DNA from: Flavobacteriales bacterium
GTDB taxonomy: Bacteria > Bacteroidota > Bacteroidia > Flavobacteriales_F > PHOS-HE28
Direction of reading: 5' to 3'
Length of the DNA: 64,000 nucleotides
Assembly (NCBI GenBank): GCA_019638085.1
Contig: JAHBUL010000005.1
Coordinates: 62,001 to 126,000, forward strand
This document shows, piece after piece, positions 44,717-53,027 of the stretch (its first letter is position 1; each line of letters opens with the position of its first letter). The translations under genes and the position numbers were made by a program. The notes beneath the pieces were generated by a model. The model did no database searches. It had not been told where the DNA came from and saw only the letters and a program-made list of their open reading frames with translations.

Positions 44717-45910
44717 CTATTTCTCCGTCACGCGGAACTCCACCCGCCGGTTCAGCGCGCGGTTGGCCTCATTGTCGTTGGGCACCAGCGGCCGGGTTTC
44801 CCCATAGCCTTGGGCCGTGATGCGTTCCTTTTCCACTTTGCGTTTCCGCAGGAAGTCCACCACCGCCTGGGCGCGGTCCTGGCTGAGGACCATGTTGCTG
44901 GCATCGCTGCCGATGTCGTCGGTGTGCCCTTCCACCTCGATGCGCATCAGCGGGTAATCGATCAGCATGTCGGCCAGCTGGTCCAGCTCCTGCTTGCTTT
45001 CGGGGGTCAGGGTGGCCTTGGCGAACTCGAAGCCGATGTTGTCCAGGCGGATGCGCTTGCCCACCTCGGGCGGTTCGGTGCGCGGCAGCTCCACCTCCTT
45101 GGTGCTGGCATGGTCAGCCACGATCACCTTGGGTGCGGGAGGAGTGCTTTCCTTGGGTCGCGGGGTAACGTCCGCACCGGGCGGGGCGATCCGCACGTTC
45201 ACATCGTCGATGAAATAGTACGCACCGCGCTCGCCGCGTTCCTGTTGCTCGTGCAGCGTAGCCTCATCGCTGTAGAAGTTTCCGATCAGTAGGTAGCGTT
45301 CATCTCCCTTCGCTTCGATCACCCCGCTGACCTTCTTCCAACGTGTTCCCTTTACCATCTCATCGGCATTCACGTGCGGCGTGTAATAAAGCGGAAGGTT
45401 ATCCCGTGTCTTCACGGGTACGGACGAGAGGTAGAGACCGATGTTGTTGCTGGCCTGTTCGCTGAAGTTGGCGCGGAGTGCCCAGCATTCCACCACATAG
45501 CGGGTGCCTGCCTCCAAAGCTTCCGGTAGCGGTACTTGCAGGTATTCATGCCAGAACGTGGGGGTATTGCCCTTTCCCCAGATCTTGATCCCGGCCATGG
45601 CCGTGCCACCGCGTGGGGAGGCCTTGCCATCGGTGCGCTTTGCCGGATGGGTCCAGCAGTCGGCATCTGCCTGGGTGGTGAAGAGGTCCGGCGTGGTCTC
45701 GGTGGGCGAGCTCCAGCTCACCATCACTTCCTCGTTGAACTTCCGGGCCTGTTGCGTCCACACACAAGGTACCCGCTTGAATTCCTCGAATCCCGGATTG
45801 GGCACGAGGTTGGGCATGGTGTCATTGTTCAAGGTACGCTGCAGGACGTTCTGCGCGAACAGGCTGGGCATGGCCAGCAACGCCAAGGAAAGGAGAAGGT
45901 GACGGAACAT
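44717..45910 (-). CDS. OmpA-family outer-membrane protein with carbohydrate-binding-like domain
   Basis: 397 residues. Signal peptide (about 1-20, ending SLFAQ), a galactose-binding-like beta-sandwich (about 30-225; NLVPNPGFEEF ... YYFIDDVNVRIAPPG), a proline-rich linker, and an OmpA C-terminal peptidoglycan-binding domain (about 280-397) with IRLDNIGFEFAKATLTPES and VEGHTDDIGSDASN ... LSQDRAQAVVDFL. It anchors to peptidoglycan. No beta-barrel part. Role in envelope integrity is inferred. Confidence 0.9.
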   Translation of the reverse strand: MFRHLLLSLALLAMPSLFAQNVLQRTLNNDTMPNLVPNPGFEEFKRVPCVWTQQARKFNEEVMVSWSSPTETTPDLFTTQADADCWTHPAKRTDGKASPRGGTAMAGIKIWGKGNTPTFWHEYLQVPLPEALEAGTRYVVECWALRANFSEQASNNIGLYLSSVPVKTRDNLPLYYTPHVNADEMVKGTRWKKVSGVIEAKGDERYLLIGNFYSDEATLHEQQERGERGAYYFIDDVNVRIAPPGADVTPRPKESTPPAPKVIVADHASTKEVELPRTEPPEVGKRIRLDNIGFEFAKATLTPESKQELDQLADMLIDYPLMRIEVEGHTDDIGSDASNMVLSQDRAQAVVDFLRKRKVEKERITAQGYGETRPLVPNDNEANRALNRRVEFRVTEK

Positions 45911-46014
45911 GACGCGAAGCTACCGGTGCGGATAAGCCTTGCGCAGATCGAGAAATACGTTTGATCAACGATCACGATCCGTTTTTCGTTGATAACCCGG
46001 ACAGAAAGGCTCAA

Positions 46015-46599
46015 CTACCTGTACGGTCCCGGACTGTATTCGATGGCCCAGTTGCGGATGAGCTGCTCCCCGGCGGGCGTGAGCACGCTTTCCGGATGGA
46101 ACTGCACCGCGCAGGTGTTGTACTGCGTATGCTGCAATGCCATGATCACACCCTCCGAGCTGTGCGCGGTCACCTGTAGTTCGGCCGGCAAAGTGGAGGG
46201 GTCCGCTGCCCAACTGTGGTACAAACCGACCTCGAGGGGCGCGCTGATATCCGCGAACAATGGCGCCACCGGAACCGCAGGAATGCACGGGACCGCGACC
46301 CCATGCCGCACGTTGGGAAGATTGATCAAGCTGCCACCGCATTCCTCCACAATGGCTTGCAGGCCCAGACATACCCCAAGGATCGTATGAGAAGGCATCA
46401 GGCGATGCACCAGCTCCGGCATGATGCCCGCTTCGGAAGGAAGACCCGGCCCCGGCGAAAGCACGATGCGGTCGTATGCGGCGGCTTCTTCCACGGTGAT
46501 GGCATCGTTACGCTTCACCGTCACCTCACCCCAGCGATACAGCATGTGGTGGAGGTTCCAGGTGAAGCTGTCGTAGTTGTCGAGTAGCAGGATACGCAT
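46015..46599 (-). CDS. Class I glutamine amidotransferase, anthranilate/aminodeoxychorismate synthase component II
   Basis: 194 residues from ATG 46599 (MRILLLDNYDSFTWNL). Catalytic Cys in LGVCLGLQAI and His-Glu in VQFHPESVL are present, with SPGPGLPSEAG. It supplies ammonia to TrpE or PabB, which are not in the window, so trpG and pabA cannot be told apart. Eleven bp after the DUF4260 gene, same strand. Confidence 0.9.
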   Translation of the reverse strand: MRILLLDNYDSFTWNLHHMLYRWGEVTVKRNDAITVEEAAAYDRIVLSPGPGLPSEAGIMPELVHRLMPSHTILGVCLGLQAIVEECGGSLINLPNVRHGVAVPCIPAVPVAPLFADISAPLEVGLYHSWAADPSTLPAELQVTAHSSEGVIMALQHTQYNTCAVQFHPESVLTPAGEQLIRNWAIEYSPGPYR

Positions 46600-46610
46600 G
46601 AGCGGCGGTT

Positions 46611-47018
46611 TCACTTGTTCGCTTCCGGAGCGATCGTTTTTCCGATCCACCCCAAATGCGTGTGCTGAAAACTGTCGCCGAATTTCAGGCCATAGCCGAA
46701 GACGCGGTCCATGCTGGAGTGGCCATAGAGGATGACGGCAGTGAGCAGCAACACCTGGCCCATGGCCGGAGTGCCGTGCATCAAGTTAAGTCCCTCACTT
46801 GCCAAGCCGAGCCCGGCTACCAAAACCGCGACACCTTTGTGGTGCAACAGGTTGTAGGTGAAGGCGCCCGTGCGCGTCCCGATGAGGTAGCCGACCATGC
46901 CGATATCCGGCCCCAAAGCGAGCAGCAGATAGGCCCACCAAGGCACGGCGTTCATCGCGAGCAGCGCAATGCAAACAAGTAATTGCGCCCCTTCCTCCAG
47001 TTTGAGCAGGTTCTTCAT
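46611..47018 (-). CDS. DUF4260 family membrane protein
   Basis: 135 residues from ATG 47018 (MKNLLKLEEGAQLLVC). Four hydrophobic segments and the motifs WWAYLLLALGPDIGMVGYL, YNLLHHKG, HSSMDRVFGYGLKFGDSFQHTHLG are the DUF4260 pattern. Inner-membrane protein of unknown function. Adjacent to the amidotransferase gene. Confidence 0.88.
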   Translation of the reverse strand: MKNLLKLEEGAQLLVCIALLAMNAVPWWAYLLLALGPDIGMVGYLIGTRTGAFTYNLLHHKGVAVLVAGLGLASEGLNLMHGTPAMGQVLLLTAVILYGHSSMDRVFGYGLKFGDSFQHTHLGWIGKTIAPEANK

Positions 47019-47229
47019 CTTCGGTGGCTTGTGAATGGAACGCAGCTGACGCGGATCGAGCTGATCGCCGCAGATCTGAAGCTTTGGAGAATTCCCGCGA
47101 CGGGACCTCCAGCGCACAGGCGTTCAACCTGCCCATTCAGTTTCTTCTTCATTCAACTATCCGCGTTCCAGCCTCATTTCCTATCAGCGAACCATTCGCC
47201 CTAAAGTTCATGGCCGAGGCATTCCATTT

Positions 47230-47267
47230 TCTGATCGTCTGATTTTCTGCCCCGATATGTATCGGGG
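47230..47267. repeat. CTGATC octamers joined to a CGATAT palindrome
   Basis: TCTGATCG and TCTGATTT at 47230-47245 run into CCCCGATATGTATCGGGG (47250-47267), the reverse complement of the element at 362-379. The rest of 47019-47279 has no gene. Confidence 0.75.
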
Positions 47268-47279
47268 ATCTGATCGGCA

Positions 47280-48041
47280 TCACCACTCGATCCCCACCGG
47301 ACAATGATCACTTCCCATGATCTCGTTCAGGATGAAGGCGTCCTTCACCTTCTTCTCAAAGCCTTTGCTCACCAGCACATAGTCGATGCGCCAGCCCACG
47401 TTGGTGGCGCGTGAATTGAAGCGTTGGTTCCACCAACTGTACTTCACCACCTCCGGGTGGAAGTGACGGAAGGTATCGATGAAGCCCGCGTCCAGCAAGG
47501 CGCTGAAGCCGTCGATCTCGGCCTGGGTGTAACCGGCGGTCTTGTTGTAGTTGGGCTTCGGCCTTGCAATGTCGATGGGCTGATGCGCCACGTTGAGGTC
47601 GCCGGTGAAGATCACGGGCCGCTTCCCGGAGGCCAACTCCACCAAGTATTCGCGCAACGCGATATCCCATTGCTGGCGGTATTCCAGCCGCTTCAAGCCT
47701 TGGCCGCTGTTGGGGATGTATGCGTTCACCACGATGTGGTCGGCGAAGGTGGCGGTGATCACACGGCCTTCCGTGTTATGCTCATCGCCGCCGATCCCAC
47801 GGTCCACGCGGACAGGTTCCTCGCGGGAAAGGATCGCGGTGCCGGAATAGCCCGCCTTCTCTGCGGAGTAGGCATGGATGTGGTAGCCTTCCACCTCCGC
47901 GAGCGCCTCAGCCACTTGGTCCGGATCGGCCTTGGTCTCTTGGAAGCAAACGATGTCCGCGTCCATCACGCGGAGGGATTCGGCCAAGCCCTTTTTTACC
48001 GAAGCGCGAATGCCGTTGACATTGAAGGAGATCAGTTTCAT
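47280..48041 (-). CDS. xth: Exodeoxyribonuclease III
   Basis: 253 residues from ATG 48041 (MKLISFNVNGIRASVKKGL). AP endonuclease and 3'-5' exonuclease of base-excision repair. Motifs IVCFQETKA, TGDLNVAH, SWWNQRFNSR and GSDHCPVGIEW carry the metal and catalytic residues. Downstream of csp on the same strand but separated by a terminator. Confidence 0.95.
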   Translation of the reverse strand: MKLISFNVNGIRASVKKGLAESLRVMDADIVCFQETKADPDQVAEALAEVEGYHIHAYSAEKAGYSGTAILSREEPVRVDRGIGGDEHNTEGRVITATFADHIVVNAYIPNSGQGLKRLEYRQQWDIALREYLVELASGKRPVIFTGDLNVAHQPIDIARPKPNYNKTAGYTQAEIDGFSALLDAGFIDTFRHFHPEVVKYSWWNQRFNSRATNVGWRIDYVLVSKGFEKKVKDAFILNEIMGSDHCPVGIEW

Positions 48042-48068
48042 GGAATGCTGGTTGGGAGGGCGTGAAAG

Positions 48069-48101
48069 TAAAAGACCCCGACCAGCAGAAGCTGATCGGG
48101 G
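48069..48101 (-). terminator. Intrinsic terminator of the cold-shock gene
   Basis: CCCCGACCAGC (48076-48086), AGAA loop, GCTGATCGGGG (48091-48101), one mismatch; on the minus strand it is followed by a T-rich TCTTTTAC. Confidence 0.75.
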
Positions 48102-48131
48102 CCGCAAAACCTGCGTTGTTCGTGTTGCTGC

Positions 48132-48323
48132 TTAGGCGCGGCGTACGTTGATCGCGTTCTGACCCTTTGGGGAGTCTTCCACGTCGTAGCTCACCTTGTC
48201 ACCCTCGCGGATGGGTTCTTGAAGACCGGTCTTATGTGCGAACACATCCTTACCGCCCTCGTCCGGGGTGATGAATCCGAAACCCTTGGTTTCGTTGAAG
48301 AACTTAACTGTGCCTGTGGCCAT
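48132..48323 (-). CDS. Cold-shock domain protein
   Basis: 63 residues, a single OB-fold cold-shock domain with RNP1 KGFGFITP and RNP2 DVFAHKT. Acts as RNA chaperone; whether cold-induced cannot be told. A long upstream region (48324-48687) may carry its 5' leader. Confidence 0.95.
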   Translation of the reverse strand: MATGTVKFFNETKGFGFITPDEGGKDVFAHKTGLQEPIREGDKVSYDVEDSPKGQNAINVRRA

Positions 48324-48687
48324 TGTACTGTTGATTGGATGACGAAGCTACATCATGTAATGGATATGGCGTAGTTTTTTCTGCTGGTGGTTCAAGTAGT
48401 GAAGGGCGCGGCGCCGCTCCATGGCCCGCGAAGCGCTTATGGGAGTTGCCTGTTTTGAGAAGGCTTGTGCTCGATCTTCAGGACAGCGGTTCGAGCCCGG
48501 AAGACCAAGCTTCTCACGCTGGAGAAGTATACTGCCCGACAGGATCGCACGGTTGATAATGCCTGTAGGTAAAGGCAATTCTGCTTCAGCATCTAAATTC
48601 GCCCATTCGTCGGCTATCCGGCGGGCCAATGAAAGATCCGGCTGTAACAAAAAGGAACTTCGCCCGTCCAGTCACAAAACCCCTCCT
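48324..48687. other. Intergenic stretch, csp leader and weak leftward ORF
   Basis: Between divergent genes. A 100-codon leftward frame (48650-48348) begins with plausible protein (SLARRIADEWANLDAEAELP) but degenerates into His/Gln/Lys-rich sequence; not called. A GGTTCGAGCCC word near 48490 resembles a T-loop, but no cloverleaf can be drawn. Confidence 0.4.
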
Positions 48688-49404
48688 ATGCGCAAGCTTA
48701 TCCTGCTCATCCTGTTGTTCCTCTTCCAACTGGCCCAAGCCCAGGACAATGTCCCCCCTCCGCACAAGGTCTATTGGACTGGCAGCGGGGAGGCGATCTT
48801 CTCCGTGCCGTTGTTGGATGTGAATGGTTCCGAGCAAGGAGCGGTCATGCGGTTCTCGCCGTTCTTCAACGCACAGTGGATGTTGAACTACGACCTCAGC
48901 ACACATGTTGGCCTCTACACAGGGCTTTCCATCCGCAACCAAGGCTTCATCTACCAAGTGCCGGACACCTCCGTTCGGTACAAGTTCCGCACCTATAATG
49001 TGGGTATTCCTGTCGGTTTCAAGCTCGGGAGCATGAACAAGACCTTGTTCTATGCGGGTTACGAGGTAGAGCTGCCCTTCAATTACAAGGAAAAGCGATT
49101 TGAGAATGAGAAGAAGGAGGACAAGTTCAACGTATGGTTCAGCGACAGGAACAGCGATTTTTACCAGTCCGTTTTCCTCGGTGTGCAGGGCCCGGGTGGC
49201 GCAACGCTGACAGTGCGCTACTACCTCACCAACTTCCACAACACCGATTTCACCGAAACGAAGGATGGCGTTACGACCAAACCGTACGCCGGCCTTAACG
49301 CCAATATCCTTGCGTTCTCACTCGGCTACGCGCTCTTCGATGCGACCAAGGTGGCAGGGTATGATGTGGAACGAAAGGTTCGGGAAACCCACGCATATCG
49401 CTAA
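48688..49404 (+). CDS. Predicted outer-membrane beta-barrel protein
   Basis: 238 residues from ATG 48688, giving a signal peptide (KLILLILLFLFQLAQAQ). Alternating strands with aromatic girdles (FNAQWMLNYDLSTHVGLYTGLSI, LFYAGYEVELPFNY, ATLTVRYYLTNFHN) suggest an eight- to ten-stranded PorT/OmpW-like barrel. No specific family recognised. Stands alone. Confidence 0.78.
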   Translation: MRKLILLILLFLFQLAQAQDNVPPPHKVYWTGSGEAIFSVPLLDVNGSEQGAVMRFSPFFNAQWMLNYDLSTHVGLYTGLSIRNQGFIYQVPDTSVRYKFRTYNVGIPVGFKLGSMNKTLFYAGYEVELPFNYKEKRFENEKKEDKFNVWFSDRNSDFYQSVFLGVQGPGGATLTVRYYLTNFHNTDFTETKDGVTTKPYAGLNANILAFSLGYALFDATKVAGYDVERKVRETHAYR

Positions 49405-49531
49405 GACCTGCTTGGGAACACGGGCGTGCTGTCGTCCACTTGAATGTGTACTTCCCCGCTAAAATGTTTGCGGTGAAGATGAAGTTCCCGCACTGAGCGT
49501 TTTGCCTTGCTCGTGCCGAGGACAGCCCCTC

Positions 49532-49552
49532 GAGCATCCCTCGAGGATGCTC
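49532..49552. terminator. Possible terminator hairpin
   Basis: GAGCATCC (49532-49539), CTCGA loop, GGATGCTC (49545-49552). Lies between the convergent barrel-protein and HAD genes; T-run weak (TTCATCATTTG). Confidence 0.5.
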
Positions 49553-49556
49553 TTCA

Positions 49557-49979
49557 TCATTTGTCCTTGAACACCTGGACCGTTGCACTGACCTCCACCA
49601 GATCGGTGAACTTGCCGTTATAGCGCGTGGCACGTACAATGTGATTGTCCACCCAATGGTAGTTGCCACCGCGCGGTTTGCCGAAGACGATGCCGTGGTA
49701 CTTGAACCCGTGCTTTTTCAACCAGCGTTCCGTCACCTCACGGTGCGCTTCGGTGCGGGAGGTGAAGAAGTAGATCACATGACCTTCATCAAAACATTTG
49801 TTGCAGGTCTCCATCGCATCGGGGAACAACTCCGCATCTTCCATGCGCTCGGGTTCCTCGTTGGGGATATCCTCGCAGATGGTCCCATCGATGTCGATCA
49901 AGAAGTTCTTCTTCCCTTCGGGGAGTACGGGGCTGATCTTTTTCCCGTGATCGAAGGCGTCGTGTAGTTCATTGGACAT
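49557..49979 (-). CDS. HAD-superfamily phosphatase-like protein
   Basis: 140 residues. Motif I NFLIDIDGTICED carries the nucleophile Asp, motif II is YFFTSRTEAHREVTERWL, and a late WVDNHIVRATRYNG may hold the acidic motif. Short HAD proteins of this type occur widely in Bacteroidota, sometimes in sugar or polynucleotide metabolism. Substrate unknown. Confidence 0.82.
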   Translation of the reverse strand: MSNELHDAFDHGKKISPVLPEGKKNFLIDIDGTICEDIPNEEPERMEDAELFPDAMETCNKCFDEGHVIYFFTSRTEAHREVTERWLKKHGFKYHGIVFGKPRGGNYHWVDNHIVRATRYNGKFTDLVEVSATVQVFKDK

Positions 49980-50071
49980 GCTGTAAAGATGGGCAATAAG
50001 GACTCGCCAGCTTATCGCATGCCACGGATCCCGACAACGGTACCCATCTGATCATCTCATTTTCGGATCCC

Positions 50072-51985
50072 TCACACCTTCCCCGCCTTGATCTCATCCA
50101 CCACGTCCGGGTCCAACAGCGTTGTGGTATCACCCAGGTTGCTCATTTCGCCCTCGGCGATCTTCCGCAGGATGCGGCGCATGATCTTGCCAGAACGCGT
50201 TTTCGGTAGGCCGCTCACGAATTGGATCTTGTCCGGTTTCGCAATGCGGCCGATGTTCTCCACCACCGATTCGATGATCTCCCCGGTGATGCGGTCCACG
50301 GCGGCCTTGTCGTTGAGGTCGAGCGGCTCGGCGGTGATGACGTATGCGTAGATGCCTTGTCCTTTAATGTCGTGCGGATAGCCCACCACGGCGCTTTCCA
50401 CCACGAGCTCGCTGAGGTTGATGGCACTCTCCACTTCCGCAGTTCCAAAGCGGTGGCCGCTCACGTTGATCACATCATCCACACGCCCGATGATGCGGTA
50501 GCGTCCATCGCTGTCGCGCTTGGCACCGTCGCCGCTGAAATAGTAGCCGGGGTAGCTGCCGAAGTAGGTCTGCTGGCAGCGGTCGTGATCGCCCCAGAGG
50601 GTGCGCAACATGCCCGGCCACGGGAATTTCATGCAGAGCATGCCCTCCACCTCATTCTCGGTGATCTCCTTGCCATCAGCAGTGAGCAGCACGGGCTGTA
50701 CGCCGGGGAGTGGATAGGCTGCATGGCTTGGCTTCTCATCCGTCACACCGGCAATGGAGCTGATCAAGATGCCCCCGTTCTCCGTTTGCCACCACGTGTC
50801 CACGATCGGGCAGCGGTCCTTGCCCACGTGCAGCTTGTACCACTGCCATGCTTCCTCGTTGATGGGTTCGCCCACGCTGCCTATCACTTTCAATGAGTCC
50901 AGTGAGTACGCCAGCACATGATCAAGGCCTTGGGCCATCAGACTGCGGATGGCGGTGGGGGCGGTATAGAAGATGTTCACGCCATGCTTGTCCACCACCT
51001 GCCAGAAGCGACCGGCATCGGGGAAGGTGGGCACGCCCTCGAACATGAGCGTGGTGGCCCCGGCGAGCAGCGGGCCATAGATGATGTAGCTGTGCCCGGT
51101 GATCCAGCCGATGTCTGCTGTACACCAGAAGATGTCACTTTCTTCGTACTGGAATACGTTGCGGAAGGTGTAGTCCGTGTATACCATGTAACCGCCGCAG
51201 GTATGCACCACGCCTTTCGGTTTTCCCGTGCTGCCGCTGGTGTACAGGATGAAGAGCGGATCTTCGGCATCCATCGCTTCGGCAGGGCAATCCTTTTCCA
51301 CATGCTGCAGTTCCTCGTGCAGCCACACGTCACGTCCTTCCTTCATGTCCACGGCCCAGCCAAGGCGGTCGGTCACCACCACGCACTTCACGCTGGGGCA
51401 ATGCTCCAGGGCTTCGTCCACGATGCGCTTCACGGGTATCTGCTTGTGGCCGCGGTTGAGGCCGTCGCTGGTGAGGACCATGGTGCATTGGGCATCGTTC
51501 ACGCGGTCCGCGATGGACTTGGCGCTGAAGCCCGCGAACACCACGGAATGGATCGCGCCGATCCGTGCGCAGGCGAGAATGGCCACGGTGAGCTCCGGTA
51601 TCATCGGCATGTAGATGCAGATGCGATCACCCTTCTTCGCGCCGTTGCGCTTCAGCACGTTGGCATACATGCATACACGCTCATGCAGCTCGCGGTAGGT
51701 GTAGCGGATGAAGCGTTCCTGCGGATCGTTCGGCTCCCAGATCAGCGCCAGCTTGTTGCCCCGCTTCTCCAAGTGCCGGTCCAAGCAATTCTCCGTGATG
51801 TTCATCTTTCCGCCGATGAACCACTGGATATCCGGCTTGTTGAAATCCCATTTCAGCACCGTGTCCCACTTCTTTTGCCAAGTGAAGGTTTCGGCCTGGG
51901 CAGCCCAGAAGGCCTTGGGGTTCTCCACGCTTTGGCGGTAGGTCTCGTCGTAATCGGCTTTGGTGCGGATGCGGGTGATGTCCAT
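50072..51985 (-). CDS. acs: Acetyl-CoA synthetase
   Basis: 637 residues from ATG 51985 (MDITRIRTKADYDETYR). AMP-forming; activates acetate via acetyl-AMP. Motifs ILYTSGSTGKPKGV (AMP binding), DTWWQTENGG, YYFSGDGAKRD and the acetylation-regulated lysine context PKTRSGKIMRRILR are intact. Monocistronic. A decayed CTGATC array lies at its 3' side (50047). Confidence 0.96.
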   Translation of the reverse strand: MDITRIRTKADYDETYRQSVENPKAFWAAQAETFTWQKKWDTVLKWDFNKPDIQWFIGGKMNITENCLDRHLEKRGNKLALIWEPNDPQERFIRYTYRELHERVCMYANVLKRNGAKKGDRICIYMPMIPELTVAILACARIGAIHSVVFAGFSAKSIADRVNDAQCTMVLTSDGLNRGHKQIPVKRIVDEALEHCPSVKCVVVTDRLGWAVDMKEGRDVWLHEELQHVEKDCPAEAMDAEDPLFILYTSGSTGKPKGVVHTCGGYMVYTDYTFRNVFQYEESDIFWCTADIGWITGHSYIIYGPLLAGATTLMFEGVPTFPDAGRFWQVVDKHGVNIFYTAPTAIRSLMAQGLDHVLAYSLDSLKVIGSVGEPINEEAWQWYKLHVGKDRCPIVDTWWQTENGGILISSIAGVTDEKPSHAAYPLPGVQPVLLTADGKEITENEVEGMLCMKFPWPGMLRTLWGDHDRCQQTYFGSYPGYYFSGDGAKRDSDGRYRIIGRVDDVINVSGHRFGTAEVESAINLSELVVESAVVGYPHDIKGQGIYAYVITAEPLDLNDKAAVDRITGEIIESVVENIGRIAKPDKIQFVSGLPKTRSGKIMRRILRKIAEGEMSNLGDTTTLLDPDVVDEIKAGKV

Positions 51986-52087
51986 GGTGATGCGAAATAA
52001 AGGAAGTCGCAAAGTAGGGATGGGGAGGAGGGATACCAAAGGGATGCGGTGGAGTTGGCTGCACGTGATATATGGAAATAGCGGAGG

Positions 52088-52123
52088 GCGCTGCCCATCG
52101 ACGGGCTCAGGGGAGCCAAACGC
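52088..52123. repeat. Reversed GCGCTGCCC...GGGAGCC element
   Basis: Decayed copy of the 36-bp CCTGAGC element (19773, 33018) in opposite orientation, in the 200-bp gap between acs and ispE. Confidence 0.5.
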
Positions 52124-52189
52124 CTACCTCGCTGGTCCCGCGCTCTATGCGTGGACCTGCATTGAGAGCCAAGTGCGGACCGGCATTGA

Positions 52190-53023
52190 TCAGCCTCCCA
52201 CCTGAGCCGGAAAAACCCACATCGCATACTCCTTCGCAAACCCCAACCCCACAGGCTTCTTCGAGAACACTCCGAACACACTGGAACCCGAACCGCTCAT
52301 GGCTGCATAGCTCGCGCCTTTGGCCAACAACTCCTCCTTGATCGCACCGATGGCCGGGTGTTTTGCGAATACATATTCCTCCATGTCATTCACCACTGTT
52401 CCTTGCCAGGAAGCGATCGGCGCTGTGAGCAGCTCGCGCAGATCTGCATGCTGGGAGCGAAGGCGCATGTTGCCGTATACCGCTGCAGTTGATACGTGGA
52501 TGCCGGGATGCACCACGACTATCCAGTGATCATGCAGGTTCACGTGCAGTGGACTGAGCATTTCGCCACGCCCTTCCGCCAGCTGCGGGTTGTCTTGCAG
52601 AAAGAAGGCACAGTCACTTCCCAACGCAGTGGCCATCGTCCGAAGCTCTTCCGGCGAAAGCTGCAGGCCCAAAAGCCGATCCAGCAGGAGGAGCGTATGG
52701 GCCGCATCGCTGGAGCCACCTCCAAGTCCGGCGCCTGTGGGCACGGCCTTGTGCAGGTGCATGCGGAGTCCGGGAAGGTCGCGCAGCTTCCGCACTTGGT
52801 CCACCGCCTTCATGCACAGATCGCTTGATGGATCACCGGGCACCGGGATGCCTGTGCGCACAAAGCGCAGTTCACCTGCAGGAACACTTTCATCTACCAC
52901 CGCTTCCAATGCATCGCACAAGGGAATGGGAAGCATGGCGCTGCGGATGTCGTGGTACCCGTCCGGCCGCTTGCGTAGCACCTGAAGCCCGAGGTTGATC
53001 TTGGCGAAGGGGAAGACCAGCAT
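52190..53023 (-). CDS. ispE: 4-diphosphocytidyl-2-C-methyl-D-erythritol kinase
   Basis: 277 residues. GHMP kinase of the MEP isoprenoid pathway. FPFAKINLGLQVLRKRPDGYHDI at the N-terminus and the ATP loop PTGAGLGGGSSDAAH (about 92-106) are diagnostic. Starts 4 bp after the transporter gene, same strand. Confidence 0.95.
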   Translation of the reverse strand: MLVFPFAKINLGLQVLRKRPDGYHDIRSAMLPIPLCDALEAVVDESVPAGELRFVRTGIPVPGDPSSDLCMKAVDQVRKLRDLPGLRMHLHKAVPTGAGLGGGSSDAAHTLLLLDRLLGLQLSPEELRTMATALGSDCAFFLQDNPQLAEGRGEMLSPLHVNLHDHWIVVVHPGIHVSTAAVYGNMRLRSQHADLRELLTAPIASWQGTVVNDMEEYVFAKHPAIGAIKEELLAKGASYAAMSGSGSSVFGVFSKKPVGLGFAKEYAMWVFPAQVGG

Positions 53024-53027
53024 GCGC

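Noticed and set aside
48485..48500. GGTTCGAGCCC word resembling a tRNA T-loop
   Set aside because: No acceptor, D or anticodon stem can be drawn around it on either strand.
48348..48650. Leftward 100-codon frame between csp and the barrel-protein gene
   Set aside because: First 50 residues look plausible but the C-terminal half is low-complexity and no family is recognised; kept only as a note in the intergenic entry.
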